Shown one piece after another: positions 34,396 through 42,968 of a DNA stretch of 50,316 nt (positions are counted from its first letter, which is position 1; every line of letters begins with the position of its first letter). A program made the position numbers and the translations under genes. This DNA is from Burkholderiales bacterium (lineage in GTDB: Bacteria > Pseudomonadota > Gammaproteobacteria > Burkholderiales > Burkholderiaceae_C), in assembly GCA_003963075.1 (NCBI GenBank), contig RXJV01000006.1, forward strand, positions 1 to 50,316. Reading direction: 5' to 3'. Under the pieces are notes generated by a model, which made no database searches, was not told the DNA's origin, and saw nothing but the letters and a program-made list of their open reading frames with translations.

Positions 34396-35241
34396 ATGTC
34401 CACCGACCTTCCCACCGACACGCAGGCCGTTCGTCAGCACTACGAGGCCCACATCACCGACGTCGAGGCCCTCCTGCAGGCCATCGACAAGGCCCTTGAC
34501 GCCCAGGGCGCACCGGCAACGGCACAGTCGCTCGCCGCGCTGGACCAGTTCCATGCCGGCGGCCTGCCCATGACCGAGGAGCTGGCGCGCCGCGCCGCCC
34601 CGCAGCCCGGCGACCAGGTGCTGGATGCCGGGTCGGGCCTGGGCGGCCCGTCCCGCTACCTGGCGGCGCAGTGGCAGGCCCAGGTGACCGGCGTGGACCT
34701 GTCGGCTGCCTACGTGGCCGTGGCGCAGCGCCTGGCCGACCGCACCGGCCTGGCCTCGCGGGTGCGCTACATCGAAGCCAGCATCACGGCGCTGCCGTTT
34801 CCCGATGCGCACTTTGACCTGGTCTGGACCCAGCACGTGGTGATGAACGTCGCCGACCGCGCGGCCCTGTACCGGGAGTTCAGACGGGTGCTGAAGCCAG
34901 GTGGCCGGCTGGCCTTCTTCGACCCGGCCGCTGCGGATGGGCAGCCCGAGCTGCACCTGCCGGTGCCCTGGGCCTCGACCGCGGGCAGCAGCCATCTGCT
35001 GACGCTGGTCCAGACGCGGGAGGCGCTGGCCGGCGCCGGCTTTGCGGACCTGGGCATCGACGACATGACCGAGACGGTGGGCACCATGCTCGCCCGGCAG
35101 CTCACTGCCGGCGCGCCACCCGCCGGGCCCCATCTGTCCATGATCCTGGGCCCTGCCATGGCGGTGACGGTGCGCAACTTCGCCCGCAACCTGCAGGAAG
35201 GCCGCGTGCGCCTGCTGATGGGTGTGGCCGAGGCCCGCTGA
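34396..35241 (+). CDS. SAM-dependent methyltransferase, class I
   Basis: A 281-residue cytoplasmic enzyme. The N-terminal helix region includes QFHAGGLPMTEELARRA. Motif I is VLDAGSGLGGPSRYLAAQW, the acidic motif II GVDLSAAYV, motif III FDLVWTQHVVMNVADR, and the post-I VLKPGGRLAFFD. The layout resembles sarcosine/dimethylglycine and gamma-tocopherol-type methyltransferases (Methyltransf_11), but the substrate is not predictable. ATG 34396 is chosen as the point where similarity begins. It lies 55 bases after the NmrA-type gene and 42 before the MATE gene. Confidence 0.9.
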   Translation: MSTDLPTDTQAVRQHYEAHITDVEALLQAIDKALDAQGAPATAQSLAALDQFHAGGLPMTEELARRAAPQPGDQVLDAGSGLGGPSRYLAAQWQAQVTGVDLSAAYVAVAQRLADRTGLASRVRYIEASITALPFPDAHFDLVWTQHVVMNVADRAALYREFRRVLKPGGRLAFFDPAAADGQPELHLPVPWASTAGSSHLLTLVQTREALAGAGFADLGIDDMTETVGTMLARQLTAGAPPAGPHLSMILGPAMAVTVRNFARNLQEGRVRLLMGVAEAR

Positions 35242-35283
35242 ACGGTCTTGCCCGTGCACCCCGGAAGCCCCTCGGAGATCACC

Positions 35284-36723
35284 ATGACCTCACCGGATCC
35301 CTTGATCTGGCGCGTTGCTCGGGCTGAGCCGGCCGGCGCGACGCTGGCCACGCCAATGACCGCGGCGGTGCCGCATGCGGTGCAAGCCGCGCCCGCCAAC
35401 CCGATGCTCAGCGGGCCGCTGCTGCCGCTTCTCGCCCGCCTGGCCCTGCCGACCGTGGTCGTGATGTTCATGGTGACGCTGCTCAGCGTGGCCGAGACCT
35501 ATTTCGTCAGCGGTCTGGGCACCGATGCGATCGCGGCGGCGTCCCTCGTGGTGCCGGTGATCCTGCTGATGACCATGGTGTCCAACGGCGGCATCGGGGG
35601 TGGCGTGTCTCAGGCCATCGCGCGGGCGCGCGGGGGCGGGCAACTCGCCGAGGCCGAGAGCCTGGCCTGGCATGCGTTGGTGCTGGGCGTTGCCTTTGGC
35701 CTGGTGTTCACGCTCGGCCTGTGGCTGGCCGGCCCCACGCTCTACCGTGCCCTGGGCGGCCAGGGGGCGTCGCTGGAGCAGGCGGTGCTGTACTCCAACA
35801 TCCTGTTCGGCGGCGCGGTGCTGTCATGGACGCTGACGCTGCTGCAATCGGCGCTGCGCGGCACCGGCAATGTCAAGGTGCCGGCGCTGATCATCGCGGG
35901 CTCGGTGGTCATTGGCCTGGCGATCTCACCGGCGCTGATCTCCGGCTGGTTCGGGCTGCCGCAGTTGGGCGTGGCGGGCGCAGGGGTCTCGCAGGTGCTC
36001 ACCAGCCTGATCGGCCTGCTGGCACTCGTCGGCTATATGCGCTCGAAGCGCAGCAGCCTGCGCCTGCATCGCCATGCGCTGCGCCGCGACCATTTCATGG
36101 CCATCCTCGGCGTCGGCCTGCCTTCGAGCCTGAACGCGACGATGTCCAACCTGGCGCTCACCGCGGTGACGGCCGCGGCCGGGCGCTTCGGCGTCGACGC
36201 CATCGCCGGCTATGGCATCGCGTCGCGGCTGGACGGCCTGCTGGTGCCCATCCTGTTCGGCTTCGGCACGGCCGCGCTGACGGTGGTCGCGACCAATCTG
36301 GGGGCAGGGCAGGTGAGCCGCGCGCGCCGCGCGGCCCTCGTGAACGCGCTCTTCGTGGCCGGGTTGCTCGAGGGCCTCGGCCTGCTACTGGCGCTGTGGC
36401 CGCAGCTTTGGCTGGGCTGGTTCAGCCATAGCCCGGAGGTGTTGAAGGTGGGCGCCCTCTACCTTCAGATCGTGGCCCCGACCTATGGCTTGACCGCCAT
36501 CGGCATGGAGCTCTACTTCGCCGGCCAGGGCGCGCGCCGGATCGGCTGGCCGATGCTGGCCACGGCCGTGCGGCTGACGTTTGCCGTGGGGGCCACGGTG
36601 CTGGCGTCCACGGGCGCGGCCAGCTTGGCCACGGCTTTCATGCTGGTGGCCGCGGGTGTGTTCAGTGCCGCCCTCATCAGCGTCGTGGGCTTCGCCCGCG
36701 TCTCCTGGGGACCCAAGACATGA
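35284..36723 (+). CDS. MATE-family efflux transporter
   Basis: A 479-residue Na+ or H+ coupled exporter with about 12 transmembrane helices in two related halves. TVVVMFMVTLLSVAETYFVSGLG and TMVSNGGIGGGVSQAIARA in the first half, and LPSSLNATMSNLALTAVTAAAGRFG in the second, are typical. The cytoplasmic N-terminus (about 40 residues) is longer than usual. ATG 35284 has GGAGAT upstream. The stop overlaps a 26-codon open frame. With the RND system it gives this locus two classes of drug exporter. Confidence 0.92.
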   Translation: MTSPDPLIWRVARAEPAGATLATPMTAAVPHAVQAAPANPMLSGPLLPLLARLALPTVVVMFMVTLLSVAETYFVSGLGTDAIAAASLVVPVILLMTMVSNGGIGGGVSQAIARARGGGQLAEAESLAWHALVLGVAFGLVFTLGLWLAGPTLYRALGGQGASLEQAVLYSNILFGGAVLSWTLTLLQSALRGTGNVKVPALIIAGSVVIGLAISPALISGWFGLPQLGVAGAGVSQVLTSLIGLLALVGYMRSKRSSLRLHRHALRRDHFMAILGVGLPSSLNATMSNLALTAVTAAAGRFGVDAIAGYGIASRLDGLLVPILFGFGTAALTVVATNLGAGQVSRARRAALVNALFVAGLLEGLGLLLALWPQLWLGWFSHSPEVLKVGALYLQIVAPTYGLTAIGMELYFAGQGARRIGWPMLATAVRLTFAVGATVLASTGAASLATAFMLVAAGVFSAALISVVGFARVSWGPKT

Positions 36724-36800
36724 ACGGCAGCCTGACCCAGTCGGACATGGCCGCCTCGCTGGGACACTCGACCCGCAGCAGCGTGCTGCTCTTCAGTTGA
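36720..36800 (+). CDS. Possible 26-residue open frame after the MATE gene
   Basis: The ATG overlaps the MATE stop as ATGA. It encodes MNGSLTQSDMAASLGHSTRS and six more residues, ending VLLFS. The 4-base overlap matches the coupling style of this operon. The sequence shows no domain, and it may be a translated leftover of a deleted gene or chance. It ends 26 bases before the ICMT-like gene. Confidence 0.25.
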   Translation: MNGSLTQSDMAASLGHSTRSSVLLFS

Positions 36801-36826
36801 ACCTTGCCCGAACAGGAGCCCTCACC

Positions 36827-37282
36827 ATGCTGGAGAACCGCATCCCGCCGCCGGTGGTGATGCTCGTCACCGGCATCGCCATCGCCGCGGCCGGCCGCCT
36901 TCAGCCGCTGATGCCTTTGCCGCCGTTGTGGCGTCACCTGCTGGCGGGCGGCCTGCTCCTGGCCGGGTTGGGCATCGTCGCGCTCGGCGTGATGCGCTTC
37001 CGTGCGGCCGGCACCACCATCGACCCCACCCGCCCGGACCAGGCCTCGACGCTGGTCGCCACGGGCATCTACCGCTTCACTCGCAACCCGATGTACCTGG
37101 GCTTCGCGACGATGCTGCTGGGATGGGCGGTGCAGTGGCAGTCGGTCTGGGGCCTGGCTTTGACGGGGCTGTTCGTCGGCTACATCCACCGCTTCCAGAT
37201 CCTGCCGGAGGAGCGGGCCTTGCGGGCCAAGTTCGGCGCCGAGTTCGACGCGTTTGCGAGCCAGGTGAGGCGCTGGCTCTAG
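36827..37282 (+). CDS. Isoprenylcysteine carboxyl methyltransferase-like membrane protein
   Basis: A 151-residue polytopic membrane protein of the ICMT/PEMT superfamily, with four to five hydrophobic segments. The signature is GIYRFTRNPMYLGFATMLLGW, followed by ILPEERALRAKFGAEFDAF, the cofactor-binding C-terminal motif. Bacterial members methylate unknown lipids or small molecules at the membrane. AGGAG precedes the ATG by 8 bases. It is the last gene of the TetR-linked locus. Confidence 0.88.
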   Translation: MLENRIPPPVVMLVTGIAIAAAGRLQPLMPLPPLWRHLLAGGLLLAGLGIVALGVMRFRAAGTTIDPTRPDQASTLVATGIYRFTRNPMYLGFATMLLGWAVQWQSVWGLALTGLFVGYIHRFQILPEERALRAKFGAEFDAFASQVRRWL

Positions 37283-37403
37283 TTCGAGCCGCACCGCCAG
37301 TGTCGCGGCCGCGGCGGCGCCCGTGCGCCGATGAGCCGCGTAGTGCGGTCAGAATCTGCGCCTCATCGACGCGACCGGCGTCGCTGGCATCCTGGAGATC
37401 TCA

Positions 37404-40184
37404 ATGAAGCGTTTGCGAATCGGCTTGGCCTTGGCCTGGGTACTGACGGGCGGCCTGGCCATGGCGCAGGCGCCTGCCCCCAAGGCCCAGCGCGCGGTGG
37501 CGCGGCCCGCCGCAGCGGCGGTGGCGGCCACGCCGGTCGCGGTCCGCGAACTCGGCGGCATCGAGGAGTACCGCCTGCCCAACGGCCTGCAGATCCTGCT
37601 CTTCCCGGACGCGACGCAGACCACCACCACCGTCAACATCACCTATCGCGTCGGCAGCCGCCACGAGGCGCCGGGCGAGTACGGCATGGCGCATCTGCTG
37701 GAGCACATGCTCTTCAAGGGCACGCCGCAGCACACCGACATCCCCGGCGCCATGGCCCAGCGCGGCGTGCGCTTCAACGGCACGACGACGGTGGACCGCA
37801 CCAACTACTTCGCGTCCTTCAACGCCAATGCCGACACGCTGGCCTTCGTGCTCGGCCTGGAGGCCGACCGGATGGTGAACAGCCGCGTCGCCAAGGCCGA
37901 CCTGGACACCGAGATGACCGTGGTGCGCAACGAGTTCGAGCGCGGCGAGAACCAGCCTTTCGCGGTGCTGGCCCAGCGCGTCAACGCGGCGGCCTTCGCC
38001 TGGCACCCCTACGGCCACGCCACCATCGGCCCCAAGAGCGACATCGAGAACGTGCCGATCGAGAAGCTGCAGGCCTTCTACAAACGCTTCTACCGCCCGG
38101 ACAACGCGACCCTGCTGATCGCCGGCGCCTTCGACAAGGCCGCGACGCTGGCGCTGGTCGGCCAGCATTTTGGCGCGCTGGCCAGCCCCCGGGACGCCAT
38201 TCCCCAGCCCTACACCGTGGAGCCGGCCCAGGACGGCGAGCGCACGGTCGTCGTGCGCCGCTTGGGCGGCCAGCCCATCCTGCTGGCGAACTACCACGTG
38301 CCGGCCGTCACCCACCCGGACACGCCGGCCCTGATCGTCTACGGCCTGATGATGAGCCTGCAGCCCAGCGGGCTGCTCTACCGCGAGCTCGTCGAGCCCA
38401 AGCTGGCCGTGGCGGCCGGCATCGGCGGCGTGGGGGGCGTCGACCCGGGCACCGTCAGCGCCTATGCGGCGCTGCCGCCCGGCGGTGACCTGAACCGCAT
38501 CGAAGCCCTGCTGCTCGACCTCGCCGAGGGCCGCGGCGCCCAGCCCCTGGAGGAGAGTGAGCTCGCCCGGGTGCGCGACATCGCGGTCAACAGCTACCGC
38601 CAGCAGATGAAGAACCCCGAGGCGCTGATCCAGCAGATCTCCGGCCTGATCGCGGCGGGTGACTGGCGGCTGCTGTTCCAGCTGATGGAGGACATCCCCA
38701 AGGTGACGCTGGCCGATGTCGAGCGGGTGCGCCGGGCCTATTTCCGGCCGGCCAACCGCACGCTGGGGCGATACCTGCCGGCGGATGCGGTCGAGCGTGT
38801 CGAGATCCCGGCCGCGCCCCCGCTGGAGCAGCGCCTGGCCGAGCTCAAGGGCCCGCCGACCGTGGAGGCCGGCGAACCGCTGGAGCCGGTGCCCGCGGTG
38901 CTGGAGTCGCGCATGGCGCGCCAGACCCTGCCGAGCGGCATCGGGCTGCACACCCTGCGCAAGCAGACCCGCGGCAACAGCGTCGCGCTGATGCTGAGCC
39001 TGCGCTGGGGCGAGCGCGACACGACCTTTGCCCGCAAGGGCACCGGCCTGATCGGCCCGCTGATGAACGAGGGCAGCGCCAGCTACAGCAAGCAGCAGCT
39101 GCAGGATGCGCTGATCAAGCTGCGCGCCAGCCTCAATGTCTCCAGCCACGACCAGGGCGCCACGGTCTTCCTGAACGCCGAGCGCGACACGCTGCTGCCG
39201 GCGCTGCGCATCCTTGCCGACGTGCTGCGCCAGCCGCTGCTGCCCCAGGATGCCTTCGACCGCGAGATCAAGGCCGGCCTGGCCGGCATCGAGGCCTCGC
39301 GCCAGGAGCCCGCGGTGCTGCGCCAGGAGGCGACGCGCGGCCACTACAACCAGGCCCGTGGCGTGCGGCTGGGCCAGCCCGACTATGTGATGGGTGTCGA
39401 CGAGCGCATCGCCAACCTGAAGGCGACGACGCTGGCCGATGTGCAGCGCTTCTATGCCGACTACTGGTCGGCCAATGAGGCCCAGGTCAGCGTCGCCGGT
39501 GCACTGCCCGACGGGCTGGCGGCCGAGATCGAGCTGCTGTTCGGTGACTGGAAAAAACCTGCGGCGCCGCGCTTTGTGCGCCACATCCCGCAGCATGTGG
39601 CCGTGCCGCCGGCGCGCTTTGACGCGATCGCGCGCGACAAGGCCAATGCCATCGTGCGCCTGCACGAGACCCTGCCGCTGAACAGCGAGGACCCGGACGC
39701 CGCGGCGCTGGAGCTGGCCGTGCACATCTTTGGCGGCGGCGGTCTGGAGAGCCGGCTGTCCGAGCGGGTGCGCCAGAAGGAGGGCCTGACCTACGGCATC
39801 AGCGCGTCGCTGAACGCCAGCTTCTGGGGCAATGACGGCGGCCTCGCGATCCAGGCCAGCTATGCGCCGGACAAGCGCGAGCGCGTCATCGCGGTCATCC
39901 AGCAGGAGCTGGAGCGCATGAGCGCCGAAGGCATCACGGCGGCCGAACTGGCGCGCGCGCGCCGCGACCTGCTGGAAAGCCGCAAGCAGTCGCGGGTCGA
40001 CATCGTCGCGCTGGCGGCGGCGCTTGGCGGCCTGGCCGAGCGCGCCCAGACCTGGGCCGCCGTGCAAAAGGACGACGACGCGCTGGCCGCCGTGACGGTC
40101 GAGCAGGCCAATGCCGCGTGGCGGCGCCATGTCCGGCCGGATCGCTTCGTCATCTCGACGGCGGGCGATTTCAAGGCGCCCTGA
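37404..40184 (+). CDS. M16-family zinc metallopeptidase (two-domain)
   Basis: A 926-residue exported peptidase of the pitrilysin/insulinase family. The signal peptide is MKRLRIGLALAWVLTGGLAMA. The first M16 domain (about 50-200) carries the inverted zinc motif HLLEH (His97, Glu100, His101) and a downstream Glu in VVRNEFERGENQ. The second M16 half, from about residue 500, has LMNEGS where HxxEH would be and is therefore non-catalytic, as in other bacterial two-domain members. It probably degrades peptides in the periplasm. GGAGAT lies 4 bases before the ATG. Confidence 0.95.
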   Translation: MKRLRIGLALAWVLTGGLAMAQAPAPKAQRAVARPAAAAVAATPVAVRELGGIEEYRLPNGLQILLFPDATQTTTTVNITYRVGSRHEAPGEYGMAHLLEHMLFKGTPQHTDIPGAMAQRGVRFNGTTTVDRTNYFASFNANADTLAFVLGLEADRMVNSRVAKADLDTEMTVVRNEFERGENQPFAVLAQRVNAAAFAWHPYGHATIGPKSDIENVPIEKLQAFYKRFYRPDNATLLIAGAFDKAATLALVGQHFGALASPRDAIPQPYTVEPAQDGERTVVVRRLGGQPILLANYHVPAVTHPDTPALIVYGLMMSLQPSGLLYRELVEPKLAVAAGIGGVGGVDPGTVSAYAALPPGGDLNRIEALLLDLAEGRGAQPLEESELARVRDIAVNSYRQQMKNPEALIQQISGLIAAGDWRLLFQLMEDIPKVTLADVERVRRAYFRPANRTLGRYLPADAVERVEIPAAPPLEQRLAELKGPPTVEAGEPLEPVPAVLESRMARQTLPSGIGLHTLRKQTRGNSVALMLSLRWGERDTTFARKGTGLIGPLMNEGSASYSKQQLQDALIKLRASLNVSSHDQGATVFLNAERDTLLPALRILADVLRQPLLPQDAFDREIKAGLAGIEASRQEPAVLRQEATRGHYNQARGVRLGQPDYVMGVDERIANLKATTLADVQRFYADYWSANEAQVSVAGALPDGLAAEIELLFGDWKKPAAPRFVRHIPQHVAVPPARFDAIARDKANAIVRLHETLPLNSEDPDAAALELAVHIFGGGGLESRLSERVRQKEGLTYGISASLNASFWGNDGGLAIQASYAPDKRERVIAVIQQELERMSAEGITAAELARARRDLLESRKQSRVDIVALAAALGGLAERAQTWAAVQKDDDALAAVTVEQANAAWRRHVRPDRFVISTAGDFKAP

Positions 40185-40192
40185 GGCCGCCC

Positions 40193-40699
40193 ATGCCAGC
40201 CACGCTGCCCGAGCGCCTGCGGGCCGACTGCTCGGCCTGCGTGGCGCTGTGCTGCGTGATCCCGCCGTTTGATGCCGTCCAGGGTTTTGGCTTCGACAAG
40301 CCCGCCGAGACGGCCTGCCACCATCTGTGCGCTGACCACCGCTGCGGCATCCATGCCGAGCTGGTCGAACGCGGCTTCGCCGGCTGCGTGGCCTTCGACT
40401 GCCTCGGTGCCGGCCAGCGGCTCACGGCGCTGGCGCTGGCGCGCTTTGGCAGCACCGACTGGCGTGCGCGGCCCGAGGTGGCGCGCTGGCTGTTCGCCGC
40501 CTACCCGCGCGTGCGGCAGCTGCAGGAGTGGCTGGCGCGGCTGAGCCTGGCGGCGACGGTGACGGGCGACGCCGGGCTCGAGGCGCTGGCCCAGGCACTG
40601 GAAACCGAGGCGCCGCGTTGGCCCGATTGGCCCGCGGCCGAGCTTGCCGAATGGGAGCACCGCGTCGCCGCGGCCCTGGCGCCATTGGCACGACAATGA
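40193..40699 (+). CDS. Cysteine-cluster protein of unknown function
   Basis: A 168-residue protein. The N-terminal half carries eight or nine cysteines: DCSACVALCC, ACHHLCADHRCGIH and GCVAFDCLGAGQ. This set resembles the N-terminal module of some pentapeptide-repeat proteins and loosely the YkgJ CxxCxxxCC cluster, so it likely binds metal ion(s) or an iron-sulfur centre. Here no pentapeptide repeats follow; the C-terminal half is plain helical. No signal peptide. It begins 8 bases after the M16 gene stop, suggesting co-transcription with a functionally unlike gene. Confidence 0.72.
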   Translation: MPATLPERLRADCSACVALCCVIPPFDAVQGFGFDKPAETACHHLCADHRCGIHAELVERGFAGCVAFDCLGAGQRLTALALARFGSTDWRARPEVARWLFAAYPRVRQLQEWLARLSLAATVTGDAGLEALAQALETEAPRWPDWPAAELAEWEHRVAAALAPLARQ

Positions 40700-40761
40700 A
40701 TCCCCATGGATGAAGCTTTAGCGATGCGCGGGTTGACGGGCCACGGCCGGGGAGGCGCTTG

Positions 40762-41235
40762 ATGCGCTGGCGCAAACCCCGTCCTATCGAGGTCGTGGCG
40801 CTGGCCGGTGGCGTGCTGGCCGCCGGCACGGTGCTGGTGATGTTCAACCGGATGTCCGGCTTCATGGGGCGCAGCACGCCCGAGCCGCAGCTGATCGCGA
40901 CGGTGGACCTGCGGCTGGGCAACACGCTGCTGGCGCGCGAGAACGGCGCGGCCCAGGCCCGGGCCGACCTCGAAGCAGGCCTGCTGCAACTGCAGGCCTT
41001 GGAGCCGGCCGAGGCACCGACGCGCGACGCCGTGGCCCGCGAGCGGCGCTGGAAGCAGCGCTACGGCGTGGTCTGGGTCGCCAAGCCCGGGCAGCGCACG
41101 CCGGCTGCCGAGGCCTTCATCGCCGGCTACAACGGCGTCATGCGGGCCGAGATCGAACGCCGCCATGGCCGCCGTGTCGCTGAAGAACTGCTGCCCACCG
41201 CCCCACCCGCCCCGCTCACGGAGAACCGCCCATGA
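40762..41235 (+). CDS. Membrane-anchored protein of unknown function
   Basis: A 157-residue protein with one N-terminal transmembrane helix (VVALAGGVLAAGTVLVMF) after a basic start, then a soluble part rich in Glu/Arg helices (ARADLEAGLLQLQALEP) and a possible catalytic-like stretch YGVVWVAKPGQRTPAAEAF. No domain recognised. GGGGAGG lies 5 bases before ATG 40762; a TTG three bases earlier is in frame. It overlaps the GST gene by 4 bases (ATGA), so it is the first coupled member of the run to 45834. Confidence 0.7.
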   Translation: MRWRKPRPIEVVALAGGVLAAGTVLVMFNRMSGFMGRSTPEPQLIATVDLRLGNTLLARENGAAQARADLEAGLLQLQALEPAEAPTRDAVARERRWKQRYGVVWVAKPGQRTPAAEAFIAGYNGVMRAEIERRHGRRVAEELLPTAPPAPLTENRP

Positions 41236-41864
41236 AGCTGATCGGCATGCTCGACTCGCCCTTCGTCCGCCGCGTCGCGATCTCGCTGCGGCTGCTCGGC
41301 CTGCCCTTCGAGCATGCAGCCGTCTCGGTGTTCCGTGGCTTTGATGAATTCCAGCGCATCAACCCCGTCGTCAAGGCGCCGACCCTGGTCTGCGACGACG
41401 GCACGGTGTTGATGGACTCGACGCTGCTGCTGGCCTACGCCGAGGCGCTCGCGGGCCGCAGCCTGCATGCGCGCGAGCCCGGCGCGCTGGCCCGGGAGCT
41501 GCGCTGCGTCGGCCTGGCGCTGGCGGCCTGCGAGAAGTCGGCCCAGATCGTCTATGAACGGGCACTGCGCCCGGCCGACAAGCGCCACGAGCCCTGGGTG
41601 CAGCGCATCACCGGGCAGTTGCTGGCGGCCTATGGTGAGCTCGACCGCGAGCTGGCCGCGCGACCGCTGGACACCACGGCGGCCGGGCTCGGCCAGGCCG
41701 GCATCACGAGCGCCGTGGCCTGGACCTTCACCCAGTCGGTGCTCGCGGACCCGGTGCCGGCGGCCGCATTCCCCGCCCTTGTCGCGCATGCCGCGGCCTG
41801 CGAGGCCTTGCCGGTCTTCCAGGCCGTCCCCTGCGATGACGGCGTGACGCTGCAGGCCGCCTGA
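41232..41864 (+). CDS. Glutathione S-transferase-family protein
   Basis: A 210-residue protein with an N-terminal thioredoxin-like domain (MKLIGMLDSPFVRRVAISLR; active-site Ser in DSPF; the conserved VVKAPTLV cis-proline strand) and a helical C-terminal domain. It is typical of the bacterial GSTs that conjugate or reduce small electrophiles. It overlaps the unknown upstream gene (ATGA) and the patatin gene (TGATG). Confidence 0.88.
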   Translation: MKLIGMLDSPFVRRVAISLRLLGLPFEHAAVSVFRGFDEFQRINPVVKAPTLVCDDGTVLMDSTLLLAYAEALAGRSLHAREPGALARELRCVGLALAACEKSAQIVYERALRPADKRHEPWVQRITGQLLAAYGELDRELAARPLDTTAAGLGQAGITSAVAWTFTQSVLADPVPAAAFPALVAHAAACEALPVFQAVPCDDGVTLQAA

Positions 41865-42967
41865 TGGCCAGCCGGCGCCCGCCGCAGACGGTCTATGTCT
41901 TCCAGGGCGGCGGCGCCCTGGGCGCCTACCAGGCCGGCGTGGCCGAGGCGCTCGACGCCGGCGGCATCGCGCCGGACTGGCTGGTGGGCACCTCCATCGG
42001 CGCGATCAATGCGACGCTGATCGCCGGCAACAAGCCGGCAGACCGCATCGCCGCGCTGCGCGAGTTCTGGTCGCGCGTGACGCGGCCCGGTCTGCCGATG
42101 GCCGGGCCGACGAATGCCTTCGCCGCGGGGCTGCAGACCTGGCAGACCCTGGTCGGCGGCGTGCCCGGCTTCTTCCGGCCGCGCGGCCCGTTGGCCTGGG
42201 ACCTGAACCGACCGGCGCCGCTGACCGAGCTGGGGTTCTACGACACCTCGCCACTCGCGGCGACGCTGGACGAGCTGGTGAACTACGCGCTGATCGACGC
42301 CGGCGACACGCGGCTGACGCTGTGCGCCGTCAATGTGCGCACCGGCGAGCTGGCCAGGTTCGACAACCGCGACGCGCAGACCCGCATCCGCGCCCCGCAT
42401 GTGCTGGCCAGCGGCGCACTGCCGCCGGGCTTCGCGCCGGTGCAGATCGGGCGCGAGGCCTATTGGGACGGCGGCATCTACTCGAACACGCCGCTGGACG
42501 TGGTGCTCGACGACAGCGAACGCCGCGACACCCTGTGCTTCATGGTCGACCTGTGGGATGCCAGCGAAGCCGCGCCGCGCACCATGGCCCAGGCGCTGAC
42601 GCGCTACAAGGACATCCAGTACGCCAGCCGCATCTGCGAGCACCTCGACGACCATGCCCGGATGCAGAACCTGCGCCGCGCGCTGCGGCAGGTCGGCCGC
42701 CGGCTCGGGCCCGCAGCGGCGGCCGACCCGGCCGTGAAGGCCCTGCTGGCCCTGGGCTGCGACTCGCGCATCGATGTCGAGCACCTGGTGATGCAGGCCC
42801 AGCCGGGCGAGGACTCCTGGCGCGACATCGATTTCACCGCCGCACGCCTGCAGGCACGCTGGGACGCCGGCCTGCACGATGGCCGCCGCGTCGTCCGGCG
42901 CGCGGCCTGGCGCGAGCCGCCGCACGACGACGTCGGCATGCGCGTCCACACCTTGCCGGAGCAGTGA
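41864..42967 (+). CDS. Patatin-like phospholipase with C-terminal DUF3734
   Basis: A 367-residue cytoplasmic lipid hydrolase. The patatin domain covers residues 10-210: oxyanion motif GGGALGAYQAG, nucleophile GTSIGA (Ser44) and Asp202 in DGG. The C-terminal 140 residues contain the DUF3734 sequence YKDIQYASRICEHLDDHARM and a DSWRDIDFT block. Proteins of this type occur near PHA and fatty-acid genes in many proteobacteria. No signal peptide is seen. It precedes the DUF2252 gene by 1 base. Confidence 0.93.
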   Translation: MASRRPPQTVYVFQGGGALGAYQAGVAEALDAGGIAPDWLVGTSIGAINATLIAGNKPADRIAALREFWSRVTRPGLPMAGPTNAFAAGLQTWQTLVGGVPGFFRPRGPLAWDLNRPAPLTELGFYDTSPLAATLDELVNYALIDAGDTRLTLCAVNVRTGELARFDNRDAQTRIRAPHVLASGALPPGFAPVQIGREAYWDGGIYSNTPLDVVLDDSERRDTLCFMVDLWDASEAAPRTMAQALTRYKDIQYASRICEHLDDHARMQNLRRALRQVGRRLGPAAAADPAVKALLALGCDSRIDVEHLVMQAQPGEDSWRDIDFTAARLQARWDAGLHDGRRVVRRAAWREPPHDDVGMRVHTLPEQ

Positions 42968-42968
42968 C

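Noticed and set aside
37283-37403. A terminator after the ICMT-like gene
   Set aside because: The interval has GC-rich stretches but no stem followed by a T-run, so the end of the efflux locus is not marked in sequence.
37401-40130. A 909-codon open frame on the minus strand
   Set aside because: It is the antisense shadow of the M16 peptidase gene, whose signal peptide, HLLEH motif and ribosome-binding site are clear. The minus-strand translation is His/Gln/Arg-rich without domain features, as expected for GC-rich antisense frames.
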